DNA from: Pontiella desulfatans
GTDB lineage: Bacteria; Verrucomicrobiota; Kiritimatiellia; Kiritimatiellales; Pontiellaceae
Assembly (NCBI RefSeq): GCF_900890425.1
Contig: NZ_CAAHFG010000001.1
Span: forward strand, 2,356,001 to 2,420,000
Direction of reading: 5' to 3'
DNA: 64,000 nt
A program made the translations under genes and the position numbers. The notes beneath the pieces were generated by a model. That model had not been told where the DNA came from, ran no database searches, and worked only from the letters and a program-made list of their open reading frames with translations. This document shows, piece after piece, positions 38,401 to 47,187 of this stretch. Numbering within the stretch: position 1 is the first letter of the stretch; every line of letters starts with the position of its first letter.

Positions 38401-38454
38401 CAGCAGTACGCACATCCACCAGGCAATTCGTTTCACAATCTCTTTCTCCCTCAT
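35410..38454 (-). CDS. Secreted GH116-type glycosidase with N-terminal beta-sandwich
   Basis: 1014 residues from MREKEIVKRIAWWM at 38454 (AAGGAG upstream). A signal peptide ends near AQA. Residues about 30-165 form a beta-sandwich (IRSGKNNNGQIEFIGYATFD) resembling CBM96/DNRLRE-type binding modules. The GH116 N-domain starts near 200 (YIGMPVGGIACGSL), and the (alpha/alpha)6 domain contains LLDGEQHNTLDAEWYG at about 665. A short tail module ends the protein. GH116 includes beta-glucosidases, xylosidases, N-acetylglucosaminidases and GBA2 glucosylceramidase, so the sugar specificity is open. A 300-bp gap containing a palindromic element separates it from the sulfatase gene upstream, so it probably starts a new transcript. 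Confidence 0.88.
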   Translation of the reverse strand: MREKEIVKRIAWWMCVLLYTAAAQAVPLTDSGTYFVAGGNPQVNESVIRSGKNNNGQIEFIGYATFDLSGVAAEDGVSLSCNLKAFSGKPSGLVVDYLGTFGDGDLDVESGAEWTAASAESSLSLSPKGKSFAVNMGLPADSLVSRYAVFRFKNEQKASQWDLSSLKLTLAEGAAVQVEQKAEEPSRNPMETAELYHKMVPAEKELDPDWVESLTERGHPLDAAIRGYKADDSLQYIGMPVGGIACGSLIIDGAGQLYAWDVFGAQPKGIIDQDVELPEGYLGFKNGLRKTIRIHDGANFMNPPTVEKFPPPVKSGFALKIKGGSEFKLGSDDWESVEFEGQWPVGNVTYADSSSPVSVQLAAYSPFIPLNVEDSKLPATVMAYTLVNGSSKPVSVEFEGWLEVPGRNAQLQSESYDGATGFSLMIPKMGKKAGGSLGLTVVGDAKAVVNDDANGLCVSAQLAPGERKTIPFLITWRFNHDAYAKKFNNSAAVAGYVASNFERLSSQTRCWAKTWNDTTLPQWFMDRAMAPASTMQTANLQFAGERLWAWEGIGAGSGTCTHVWQYAQAMARLFPSLERNLREVTDFGLYQMPDGGVPFRPSKDKTKVAIDGQCGTVLRSYREHQMSVDDEFLKRNWPAIKKAVNYLIEFDKNDDAYDGLLDGEQHNTLDAEWYGKVHVLCSLYLAALRAGEEMAIEMGDAGFEKLCRDTYEMGSRNIEKLYNGEYYEQLEDPNHADAIGVGPGVYIDQVYGQFWANQVGLGRLYNEEHIRSALNAIWKYNYLTDVGPFREVFKKGRFYAWKGDGGVIMCSWPNGGVTEKQREFWTYGYFNEVMSGFEHQLAAHMIAERDPELLTKGLAVMRTIHDRYAPAKRNPYNEIEFSDFYARAMASYGSFLAACGFTYNGPAGTIGFDPVIHPENFRAPFTAAEGWGTFCQTIGKEGMQAELAVNWGRVKLQTIRLNPQGLKAETVEVSLDGKKLNATLVKHEGGVAVELGAPVSIAVGQTLGVDIGRL

Positions 38455-38557
38455 CGACTTCTCCTTATTCAAAATCACTAGCTTACATAAAGCAGGTCAC
38501 GACCGGAAGGGTTGTCATGTGGCGCAATCGCGTCACACCGAGACCTATCTATTGGTT

Positions 38558-38678
38558 ATACCATCTTCATTTTGTAATCGTCCTAATCGTAGAAGCGGTG
38601 CCCCCACCGCTTGCCCACTGCACTTCAAGCGACGAGGGCGCCGCTTCTACGATCCCACAAGCAAACTGAAGATGGTAT
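38558..38678. repeat. 121-bp nested palindrome, MITE-like
   Basis: The outer inverted repeats ATACCATCTTCATTTTG and CAAACTGAAGATGGTAT differ at one position. An inner pair, ATCGTAGAAGCGG (38586-38598) and CCGCTTCTACGAT (38641-38653), gives a second stem. It is the main content of the 300-bp gap 38455-38755 between the GH116 gene and the sulfatase gene. No reading frame lies inside. The rest of the gap shows no feature I can support. Confidence 0.6.
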
Positions 38679-38755
38679 CCCTATTAACATAGAATCGCTA
38701 CATCACGTATGTACGCCATGGCCTTCCCACAACAGCCTCCATATCGAAATTGGGT

Positions 38756-41488
38756 CTAACGCGCGTTTTCACCGATCAGCTCTCCATCGCCGATATCGGT
38801 TCGGGCAAATTCAAGATATTCCAGCAAATTGCTGACGACAGACGGATTGGTGGCGGCGACATCGGTCGTTTCCCCGATATCGGCTTCGAGGTCAAAGAGC
38901 ATCGGCGAGGGTATATCGAACCAGTCTCCATCCCTGTAATACCTCGACCAGTAGGGATCGGCATCATGCGCGGCGTGCAGCTTCCACTTTCCGACGCGAA
39001 CCGCATAAAGGTCTTCTCGGACATAATAGTAGAAGGCTTCCCGCGAGCTGACGGCACCGTCAACACCGTGCATCAGGGCGGTAATATCACAGCCGTCGAT
39101 CACGCGATCTTTGGGAACGGACGCCCCGGCCAGTTTTGCGAGTGATGGCATGATGTCCTGCGTGGAGGTGATTTCATCACACACCGTCCCGGCAGGAATC
39201 CGACCGGGAGCTCTCATGACACAGGGAACCCGGAAACCGCCTTCCCAGCTCGTTACCTTGTCGCCGCGCAGCGGCAAGGCCGAGCCGCCCATCGCCTCCG
39301 CTTCAGCAACGCTGCCGTACTCGTTGACATGCGAGCTGCTGTTTCCCAGATACCATGGCCCATTGTCGCTCATATAGATCACATAGGTGTTCGAATCGAG
39401 CCCTTCCGCGATCAGCGCATCGAGGATGCGGCCGACGTTCCAGTCGAGTTCCTCGATCACATCGCCATAGAGCCCGCCCGCCGAAGTCCCCAGAAAGTCG
39501 TCGGAAACGGCCAAATCCACATGAGGCATCGTATGGGCCAGATAGACAAAGAACGGCCGATCCTTGTTGTTCTGAATAAACGAGATGGCTCCGTCGGTAT
39601 AGCGCCTCGTCAGCTGGCTCATGTCCGCATTGTTTTCAATACGGGTCGTATTTTCGATGATGTTCACCGTCGAGTCGTTGCTACCGGAGGTGCCCAGGAA
39701 ATAATCAAACCCCTGAGCGAGCGGGAGATAGTCCGGATCATAGGTGGTCTGGGAGTGGCCGCCTAAATCCCACTTACCGAAGGCGGCGTTCGCATACCCG
39801 ACCTCCTTGAGAATCTCGGCAAGGGTTACTTCGGAATGGGCCAGTCGGCAATGGACGACAGACCTGTCGTCAGGCGTTGCGGTCCGCATCGGATAACAGC
39901 CGGTCATCAGGGCATCCCGCGACGGTCCGCAGACGGTCTGCGCATAAAAGCTGGTGAAACGGATCCCCTCGCTCGCCATGGCATCAATTCGCGGTGTCAG
40001 GATGTCCGGCGATCCATAACAACCGAGATCCTGATATCCCTGATCATCGGCAAAAACAATGACAAAATTCGGCCTGCGGTTCAGCCGGAAGAAGGCGTTT
40101 CCATCCCCATCGGCATCTACGTTCTCGCTACCGCTGAGCCGCACGGTGTCGTTGCTCTCCACATCGAAATCGACCGCAGAAAACTGCTGGAGGTCGTCAG
40201 ACTGCTGCACGACATAATTCATCCCGGCGCTCTCCAGAATCAACGTCACGTTGCTCTCGCTTCCCACCGTAAGTTCGACAATGTCCGGAACCACAATCAA
40301 TTCATTGGTACTGCTCTCCACTGCCGTAATCGTCAGGGCCGAAAGGACAGGAACCTTCGAGCCGGGCTTTGCAGCAATCTCTAAAACACCACCAAAAGAC
40401 CGGGCTGCGGATATACGGGCAATCCGGGGATCAGCCGAAGCAACAGCCGGAACAAACCTATTCGTTAACGTCCCTGCCTGCAGGTAGGTCGTATCGGTAT
40501 TCGCATTGTTCGTAAACCCACCGATCACCCCTTCAATATCGTAAATCAGCGAGTCATCCAGCCCATAGAACATCACGGTCCATGTATCGCTGGCCCCGGC
40601 CCAGTCGATTACATTCGACACGTCATAATCGGCTGAAAGACCGCTCAAGGAATCATTGGGACCGGTGCTTTTATAAAACGACGCACCAGTAACCTTCACG
40701 GAGATCCCGGTCACCGAGTTTCCATCGGCGATCCGTTTCAACATACCGTATGTACCGTTGGCGGAAATATCGTTAAAAGAATTCGCGGGAGACGTGTCGC
40801 CGAAGTCCAGCCCAATCACATCGCCCGCCGCAATCGCAGCCCCCTCTTCAGGATCCGGCCCCGACCCTGATGTGGCTTCCAGTGCCAACTGCGAGACGGC
40901 TACATAGGTACCGCCATTCTCAGTCAATTCAATGACCAATGTGCCGGGCGATGTTGTTGAGACTTCTTGGAACTCAACGTAACCATCCGACGCCGTCGCG
41001 CTCCCTGTATTCTGCGCAACTTCACCGGCAATCGTCCAGGTCGTAGAGGCGTTGGGCGTGGCGCTTGCGCGAGCGTTCCCCCCGACGATCGTGTACCGCA
41101 GAGAATCGTCCAGCCCGGTAAAGGTAATCGTCATCGTGTCGGCACTACCGCCATCAACGCTCCCAAACGAATCCGAATACACATCGGCATCCGTCGTATT
41201 CATAGGTTCGAACCCCTGCGTCGAGGCCACACTACCAACCAGATCGCGGGGGTTGCCGGATGTTACGGCCACATCAACATTAGTCAATAGACCTCCAGAG
41301 TTGAATTCAGTGACATCATCGATCATCAAAGTAGTCGCATTGAGAATATTATAATTCCCCGAGGAGGCGGTTGCACCGAAATCGACACAAACCACATCAC
41401 CCGTCCCAAGCGCCGCCTGCATGGAAGAAACGTCCAACCCAAGCCCAAGCATAACAACAATCCATTTTTGTTTCCAACGCATCATCAT
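38756..41488 (-). CDS. S1-type sulfatase with three N-terminal accessory modules
   Basis: About 910 residues; the start ATG at 41488 overlaps the upstream TGA (ATGA). A signal peptide precedes two copies of a beta-sandwich module (about 30-215 and 218-400; VVCVDFGAT and VIGLDFGDT, both with a TITFTGLDDSL or TVMFYGLDDSL strand). A third module (about 405-470; YVVQQSDDLQQFS, then AFFRLNR) is the same type found at the C-terminus of other secreted proteins here. The sulfatase domain (about 473-910) has NFVIVFADDQGYQD, formylglycine site Cys520 in C-G-P-S-R and MSDNGPW. The normally conserved GKWHLG reads GKWDLG, so a usual active-site His is Asp. Activity may be altered. Confidence 0.92.
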   Translation of the reverse strand: MMMRWKQKWIVVMLGLGLDVSSMQAALGTGDVVCVDFGATASSGNYNILNATTLMIDDVTEFNSGGLLTNVDVAVTSGNPRDLVGSVASTQGFEPMNTTDADVYSDSFGSVDGGSADTMTITFTGLDDSLRYTIVGGNARASATPNASTTWTIAGEVAQNTGSATASDGYVEFQEVSTTSPGTLVIELTENGGTYVAVSQLALEATSGSGPDPEEGAAIAAGDVIGLDFGDTSPANSFNDISANGTYGMLKRIADGNSVTGISVKVTGASFYKSTGPNDSLSGLSADYDVSNVIDWAGASDTWTVMFYGLDDSLIYDIEGVIGGFTNNANTDTTYLQAGTLTNRFVPAVASADPRIARISAARSFGGVLEIAAKPGSKVPVLSALTITAVESSTNELIVVPDIVELTVGSESNVTLILESAGMNYVVQQSDDLQQFSAVDFDVESNDTVRLSGSENVDADGDGNAFFRLNRRPNFVIVFADDQGYQDLGCYGSPDILTPRIDAMASEGIRFTSFYAQTVCGPSRDALMTGCYPMRTATPDDRSVVHCRLAHSEVTLAEILKEVGYANAAFGKWDLGGHSQTTYDPDYLPLAQGFDYFLGTSGSNDSTVNIIENTTRIENNADMSQLTRRYTDGAISFIQNNKDRPFFVYLAHTMPHVDLAVSDDFLGTSAGGLYGDVIEELDWNVGRILDALIAEGLDSNTYVIYMSDNGPWYLGNSSSHVNEYGSVAEAEAMGGSALPLRGDKVTSWEGGFRVPCVMRAPGRIPAGTVCDEITSTQDIMPSLAKLAGASVPKDRVIDGCDITALMHGVDGAVSSREAFYYYVREDLYAVRVGKWKLHAAHDADPYWSRYYRDGDWFDIPSPMLFDLEADIGETTDVAATNPSVVSNLLEYLEFARTDIGDGELIGENAR

Positions 41489-42945
41489 TTTGCCGACTGC
41501 TTGGCTTTCCACTTTTTGTATTTGGCAATGCCCGGACGTTTTTTGCCGTTATCGAAGAAGCGCGCGCCGGAGCCGATGGTTCCGGCATCGCCGAGCTCAA
41601 TGCGGGCACTCTCAATCTGCTTCTTGAGCCGCTCAACAATCTCCGGGTGCTGCGCGGCCACATTGACCGTCTCGCCGACATCCGACTCCAAATCGTAGAG
41701 CTCAATGGTTTTGACCTCGTCGATCATCCGCGCCCACCAGTTCATCCATTCCGGCTTGGCCGGACGTGGCAGCACCAGCTTCCAGCGGGCATCCCGAACC
41801 GCCTGCAGGTCGGTGTAGCAATAATAATAGTAGTATTCGTGGGGCGACTGGTCTGTCTCGCCGGTGATGAGCGGCAGAATATCTTTTCCGTCGATAATCA
41901 AATCAGCAGGGAGTTTTTCTCCCGCCAGTGCGGCAAAGGTCGGCAGTAAATCCATGGTGGTCACGATCGCATCCGAGGTTTTACCGGCAGGAATTTTTCC
42001 CGGCCAGCGCATGATGCACGGCACACGCGGGCCGCCCTCCCACGATTTCATTTTCGCCCCGCGCAGCGGCTCGGCATGGCCGGCATGGTCATCGATGACC
42101 CCTGTTTCAATCCATGGCCCGTTGTCCGAAACAAAAACGATCAATGTATTGCCATCCAGGTTCAGTTGCTTGAGCGTTTTAAGAATCTCGCCCATGCTCC
42201 AGTCCAGCTCCTCGATCACATCGCCATAGAATCCACCTTCCGACTTCCCGCGAAACTTGTCCGAAACACCCAGCGGAACATGCGGCATGTTGTGCGCGAG
42301 GTAGAGGAAAAACGGCTGTTCCTTGTTTTTGGTAATGAATTGAATCGCCTCTTCGGTGTACCAGGTCGTCAGCTGATCCATCTCTTTCTGCTCAATGGCT
42401 TTCACCACCACCTCGCGGTTACGAATCAGCGGAGCACGAACCTTACTCTCCTCAATTAATTTCGTAACCCCGTTAAACTTGGGCGTACCAAAAAAGTAGT
42501 CAAAGCCCTGATCCAGCGGATGCCCCTTGGTTTTTGCATCGCCGGCATGCCATTTTCCGAGAATGGCCGTGGCATACCCGGCCTGCTTCAGCACCTCCGG
42601 AATCATCAGTTCCTTGGTGTGGGGAATCGTATGCAACGCCTTCTTGTTCCCGGGTTCGGCGATGCGGATCGGATAGCTACCGGTCATCAGCGACGACCGG
42701 CTCGGCCCGCAGACCGGCGAGCCCACATAGGCACTGGTGAACAGCATTCCCTCCGCCGCCATCCGGTCAAAATTCGGCGTCTTGATATTCGGTGAACCAA
42801 AGCACCCCACGTCGTTGTAGCCCTGGTCGTCCGTCAGAAAGACAATGATGTTGGGAGGCTGCACTGCGGCCAGAACCAACGAGTGCAAACCGATCAGAAT
42901 TACTCCACATATCATCCATGAAATACGCTTCCTTGAAGTCTTCAT
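41485..42945 (-). CDS. Secreted S1-type sulfatase
   Basis: 486 residues from MKTSRKRISW at 42945 (GGAGAT upstream). The signal peptide ends near VLA. NIIVFLTDDQGYNDVG, Cys79 in C-G-P-S-R, LGKWHAGD and VSDNGPWIETG are all present, so it should be active. It begins 4 nt after the alginate-lyase-like gene stop and its own stop overlaps the next sulfatase gene, so three genes are tightly coupled. Lysine-rich C-terminus. Confidence 0.95.
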   Translation of the reverse strand: MKTSRKRISWMICGVILIGLHSLVLAAVQPPNIIVFLTDDQGYNDVGCFGSPNIKTPNFDRMAAEGMLFTSAYVGSPVCGPSRSSLMTGSYPIRIAEPGNKKALHTIPHTKELMIPEVLKQAGYATAILGKWHAGDAKTKGHPLDQGFDYFFGTPKFNGVTKLIEESKVRAPLIRNREVVVKAIEQKEMDQLTTWYTEEAIQFITKNKEQPFFLYLAHNMPHVPLGVSDKFRGKSEGGFYGDVIEELDWSMGEILKTLKQLNLDGNTLIVFVSDNGPWIETGVIDDHAGHAEPLRGAKMKSWEGGPRVPCIMRWPGKIPAGKTSDAIVTTMDLLPTFAALAGEKLPADLIIDGKDILPLITGETDQSPHEYYYYYCYTDLQAVRDARWKLVLPRPAKPEWMNWWARMIDEVKTIELYDLESDVGETVNVAAQHPEIVERLKKQIESARIELGDAGTIGSGARFFDNGKKRPGIAKYKKWKAKQSAK

Positions 42946-42949
42946 AATG

Positions 42950-45040
42950 CTATCTCCGCTTCTTTCTTTTCTTTGGACGCAACAGCCCAACAAACAACCC
43001 GACGGCAAGAGCGACCGCTCCCGCCAATACCCATTGATTCCCGTCGGCCCAGAGCGTGCGCAAGCTTGAGCGCTGACGGGTCTCTTCCGGAATCACTTCT
43101 GCAGCCGTCGGGACTTCGGGCAGCTCAACAACTGCAGGCTTTTCTGCAGCAGGAGCCTTCACGACCACCGGCTCCCCGACGTTTTTTGATTCTTCGACTA
43201 TCAGTTGATCCATGATACAGGCGGCATTGCTGCCGGAGACCGATACCTTCATCTGCTGCACGCCCTGTTCAATCGGTACCTGCCGGGCAACGGAATACGT
43301 GCTCCATGCCGGCTCCTCGGTCACCGGCAGCGTGACGACATCTGTCGCGACCTTCCCTTGAAACTCAAAACGAACCTTCCCCTCTTCGCGAGCCCTGTAG
43401 CGAACGCTGAGATCATACTTTCCAGTCTTTGGAACATACACGGTATAGGCCAGCCATTCGCCATCGGTCAGTTCGCTGAGCGCATGCCCGCCCCCCGGCA
43501 GCGCCACAATGTCCACATCATCGTTCCGGTACGCTTTGCCCCGGTTGCCTTCGGTGCTGTCATAATACGTGCGCCCGTTTCCTGACATTGGAAACCAGTC
43601 ATAGTTTTCCGCTTCGATAGCAGCCGGCAATACGTGTATTCCAAAGGTTGGAACCCCGTCTGAAAACCCTTGAACCGGATCCCCTGCACATCCATCCGGA
43701 CGTCGGAACGTCAAACCGCCCCAACCGGGATGATCCGTATTCCATCCGTTGCCTTCGATTCCAACCAGATCCAGGGAGCGCTTTGTCCAGACGGCCTGAT
43801 CGCCCTGCCCCATGCGGACATCAAAATGAGCCCACGCCTGTTCGTAGATGGGGCGGTGTTCCGTAAATTTACCGCGGCTCAGACGTTCAAAATCGCCTTC
43901 AAAATAGGGATTGATCGCCTTCGACTTCCAGCGACCGGTTCGATCCTTGCGCTCGATAAACTCGCCCGATTCCACCGTAGGTTCCCACGGCGCCGGCTGA
44001 TCCGGATAGGACTTGATAAACGAGGTGTTGTAGCGCGCCGAAAATTCAAAGGCCTTGAGCAGCCGGTTGTCCAGATAGTTCCAGGCCGGGTCGCCCTGGT
44101 TCCAGGCCACTTCCGCCATCATCTGGAAAATGCTTAAACCAAAGTATGAATGCTGCTGGTCGCGCGAGCTTTCCTGGCACTGTCCGTTTTCCCAGAAATA
44201 GTGATCCAGCGTACCGTTGAAACCGTAATCTTCCTCCCGCGTCTCCCGCTTGGATTTATAGGTCGTGAAATATGGATTGTCGCCGATTTCCTCGGTTGAA
44301 ACTCCGGGGCCGGATGCGTACGGCAGATCATCCGGCCGGTGCGGCAGCCCCTTGTAATAGTTCAGGGCGCGATCAAACATGATTTCATTATCCAGGAATA
44401 CCGCCATGGAAATCATGGCCCGGAACGCAATCGCATCCTGATTGCCATGGCGCCCGGGATCGCCGTTCAGGATATTCCAGTAGAAGGATGTATCGCCTTC
44501 CGGAATCTTCGTCGTGGAATAGCCCGGATAGACCAGCATCGCCTTGAATTTTTCAATGTCTTCTTCCGCCCAGCCGTCGTAGGTGCTTCGAATGATTTCC
44601 GCACCCTCGATCATTTTCCACGGACGGTTCCCCGAATTCAGCGCGAACCCGCTCGTTTGTCGGATATTCTGCCAGGCATTGAAAATTTCCACACACTTTT
44701 GCGCGTGGCGCTCATCGCCCGTGATGTACCACATCAGCGCATTCAGGTAGGCCGCGGTTGTGTCCGAAATAAAAGCCCCCTTATTAGGCTGCGTTTCGGT
44801 CATCGAAGGATCACCCAGCACCGTGTAGTCGAACCGGGCCTTGGGAAATTCCTTCAATTGTTTGAACGTCGACCAATACGGTTCGGCCTTCGTTTCCACC
44901 ATATATTTCATCCGGTCGAGGTCTGACCTTTTATGCAGGCATCCCGGATGCACAAAGGTTCGCTCCGCCATCACCGAAGAACCCGAAGCAACCGCGGCCA
45001 AAAACAGCAAACTATAACACGTCAACATACGAAATTTCAT
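42950..45040 (-). CDS. Alginate-lyase-like protein with CBM6-like domain and C-terminal membrane anchor
   Basis: 696 residues from MKFRMLTCYS at 45040. A signal peptide (ending near VMA) is followed by an alpha-helical alginate-lyase-superfamily domain (about 45-345; YLNALMWYITGDERHAQKCV, LNSGNRPWKMIEGAEII, GRHGNQDAIAFRAMI). A CBM6-like sandwich spans about 470-615 (AIEAENYDWF, DGEWLAYTVYVPKTG). A Pro/Val/Glu-rich linker and a final hydrophobic segment with a strongly basic tail (VLAGAVALAVGLFVGLL, then RPKKRKKRR) end it. That end should hold the protein in a membrane with the catalytic part outside. Lyases of this fold cleave uronate-containing glycans; the exact substrate is unknown. Alpha/alpha-toroid hydrolases are an alternative. 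Confidence 0.82.
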   Translation of the reverse strand: MKFRMLTCYSLLFLAAVASGSSVMAERTFVHPGCLHKRSDLDRMKYMVETKAEPYWSTFKQLKEFPKARFDYTVLGDPSMTETQPNKGAFISDTTAAYLNALMWYITGDERHAQKCVEIFNAWQNIRQTSGFALNSGNRPWKMIEGAEIIRSTYDGWAEEDIEKFKAMLVYPGYSTTKIPEGDTSFYWNILNGDPGRHGNQDAIAFRAMISMAVFLDNEIMFDRALNYYKGLPHRPDDLPYASGPGVSTEEIGDNPYFTTYKSKRETREEDYGFNGTLDHYFWENGQCQESSRDQQHSYFGLSIFQMMAEVAWNQGDPAWNYLDNRLLKAFEFSARYNTSFIKSYPDQPAPWEPTVESGEFIERKDRTGRWKSKAINPYFEGDFERLSRGKFTEHRPIYEQAWAHFDVRMGQGDQAVWTKRSLDLVGIEGNGWNTDHPGWGGLTFRRPDGCAGDPVQGFSDGVPTFGIHVLPAAIEAENYDWFPMSGNGRTYYDSTEGNRGKAYRNDDVDIVALPGGGHALSELTDGEWLAYTVYVPKTGKYDLSVRYRAREEGKVRFEFQGKVATDVVTLPVTEEPAWSTYSVARQVPIEQGVQQMKVSVSGSNAACIMDQLIVEESKNVGEPVVVKAPAAEKPAVVELPEVPTAAEVIPEETRQRSSLRTLWADGNQWVLAGAVALAVGLFVGLLRPKKRKKRR

Positions 45041-45092
45041 TTTATCACGTTCTCCTTGGGAGTGATGCATGGCATATGATCCACCCATCGGC

Positions 45093-47141
45093 TCACCGAC
45101 TCCTTTCAATGGACAGCGGCTTGGGATTCTCTACGGAGCCCGCAGGCCGGACGTTCGTGTTCATCTCTTTCTCAAAACCGGCCATCGCCGCCTTAAGCTG
45201 CTGAACGATTTCCGGATGGGCGGCGGCAACATTTTTCTTCTCCGCAATATCGTCCTCCAGATTATAGAGGGCCTCTTTTCCATCGACGATGCGCAGCTTC
45301 CAGGACTTCCAGCGGACGCCTTCCAGCACACCCCAGTGGGCATAGAAGAAATATTCGTGAGGACTTTCCGCATCTTCCAGCAGGACGGGCATCATATCTT
45401 TTCCATCAATCACCAGATCATCCGGAAGCGTCGCACCGCTCAGCTTCGCAAAGGTGGGCAGCACATCCATCGCCGTCAGCAGGGTATCCGTCTCCAGTCC
45501 GGCGGGAATCACATGGGGCCAGCGGATCACCGCAGGCACCCGCTGCCCGCCCTCGAGGGTTTTCCCCTTCCCTCCGCTCAACGGTTTGGCGGAACCATTC
45601 CGGCCCGCCGGGCCGTTATCCGTGGTGAACAGCACAATGGTGTTTTCATCGCCCCCCTGCTCCTTGAGCGCTTTCAGGATTTCCCCGACCGACCAGTCGA
45701 GCTCATAAACCGCCGTCGAATACAGCTTCTTTTTGGCCTTATCATTCTCCGGAATCACCTGGGCGTATTCCTTCTTTATTTCAGGCGAGGCCGCCAACGG
45801 GCCGTGGGGCAGCGGATGCGCCACATACAGGAAAAAGTTTTCGTCCTTATGCCGCTTAATAAATTCGACCGCCCGCTCGGTGATCCGCCGGGTCAGATAG
45901 TTCGAATCCGGCATCAGTTCAATGACGTTTTCGCCTTCCATCAACGGCAGCGGCGGAAAATGAAACACCTTCTGTCTCGGATGCTTCGGACTGATGTCGT
46001 GGCTGTAGGGCAATCCGAAAAACTCCTCAAACCCCTGACGGGTCGGCAAAAACTCGGGTTGGTCTCCCAGATGCCACTTGCCGAACATGCCGGTCTTATA
46101 GCCCGCCGACTGCGCCACCTCGGCAATCGTCAACTCCTTCGGATTCAGGCCTCGCCCATCCCCCGCCAGACAGACGGGAAATGGTTTCTTATTGATTTCC
46201 TCGACCGTAATCGACGATGGAATATCCATATCAATCCGCGCCGGATAACAACCCGTCATCAGCGCCGCGCGCGACGGCGTGCAGAGTGGTGCCGCCACAT
46301 AAAAGCTGGTCAGGCGCGCGCCCTCCTTGGCCATTTGGTCGATGTTCGGCGTAAAAACATGGTCGCCACCAAAACAGCTCAGATCCGCATAGCCCTGGTC
46401 ATCCGTAAAGATGATAACGAAATTGGGCTTCGATCCCGCGACATCCGCAGCACTCCGCTCCGACACACGAACCGGCTTGCCCACCGTTGCAGGCGGGCCG
46501 CCTGCGGTACGTATCGCAGCCGGCTCGGCTGCCTTTAGAGTCAGCGCGCTCACGGCGGACGCCTTTGCTCCGGAAACGGTAATCACCAAATTGCCCTTCC
46601 CATCCGTGGGTAACCCTTTCAAATCGAAAAAGTTTGGATCTTCAGACACGTCATCATTAGTAACGCTCCGCCCGGCGGCGCTGTAGGTCGTTCCATTCGG
46701 GGCATCATTCTTCTTAAAGGCGGTTCCAATGTTTAGGTCATACCCAAACGCATCGTTCAAGCCCGTAAAGGTAATGGTCAACAATCCGCCCTTCCCGGTT
46801 ACCACTCCGATCCAGTCCGTCAGATTCTCGGTGCTGTATACCACAGGTGGATTGCCAAGGTTATGTTCGGCATCATCGTTCGAAAAATATGCGGTCGCAT
46901 CAAGAATCACCGACACCCCGTCCATGGTTGCCCCCGACAAGTTAACGACCGAGCTGTTCGTCTGGACGAGATGATTCCCCACCACAAACTTTTGCGCACC
47001 TTCTGCAAGCACATTAAAATGATTGGCATGGGCAACCGGCCCGAAATCGACACCGATCACATCGCCGACGGCTATCTCGTCTCCACGGGCACCGATCCCC
47101 AGAACCAACGCGAATCCCATTACTGCACGAAAAATCTTCAC
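45093..47141 (-). CDS. S1-type sulfatase with N-terminal beta-sandwich module
   Basis: 682 residues. After a signal peptide, residues about 22-205 are the accessory module seen twice in the 38756-41488 sulfatase (VIGVDFGPV, ITFTGLNDAFGYDLN, VSALTLKA). The sulfatase domain begins near 233 (NFVIIFTDDQGYADLS), with Cys287 in C-T-P-S-R, FGKWHLGD and TTDNGPAGRNG. All catalytic motifs are intact. The module probably binds glycan or the cell surface. 52 nt separate it from the alginate-lyase-like gene. Confidence 0.93.
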   Translation of the reverse strand: MKIFRAVMGFALVLGIGARGDEIAVGDVIGVDFGPVAHANHFNVLAEGAQKFVVGNHLVQTNSSVVNLSGATMDGVSVILDATAYFSNDDAEHNLGNPPVVYSTENLTDWIGVVTGKGGLLTITFTGLNDAFGYDLNIGTAFKKNDAPNGTTYSAAGRSVTNDDVSEDPNFFDLKGLPTDGKGNLVITVSGAKASAVSALTLKAAEPAAIRTAGGPPATVGKPVRVSERSAADVAGSKPNFVIIFTDDQGYADLSCFGGDHVFTPNIDQMAKEGARLTSFYVAAPLCTPSRAALMTGCYPARIDMDIPSSITVEEINKKPFPVCLAGDGRGLNPKELTIAEVAQSAGYKTGMFGKWHLGDQPEFLPTRQGFEEFFGLPYSHDISPKHPRQKVFHFPPLPLMEGENVIELMPDSNYLTRRITERAVEFIKRHKDENFFLYVAHPLPHGPLAASPEIKKEYAQVIPENDKAKKKLYSTAVYELDWSVGEILKALKEQGGDENTIVLFTTDNGPAGRNGSAKPLSGGKGKTLEGGQRVPAVIRWPHVIPAGLETDTLLTAMDVLPTFAKLSGATLPDDLVIDGKDMMPVLLEDAESPHEYFFYAHWGVLEGVRWKSWKLRIVDGKEALYNLEDDIAEKKNVAAAHPEIVQQLKAAMAGFEKEMNTNVRPAGSVENPKPLSIERSR

Positions 47142-47187
47142 ACGTTCTTCTCCATTATATCACCACCGCGGCACGTTCTTCTTTCGT

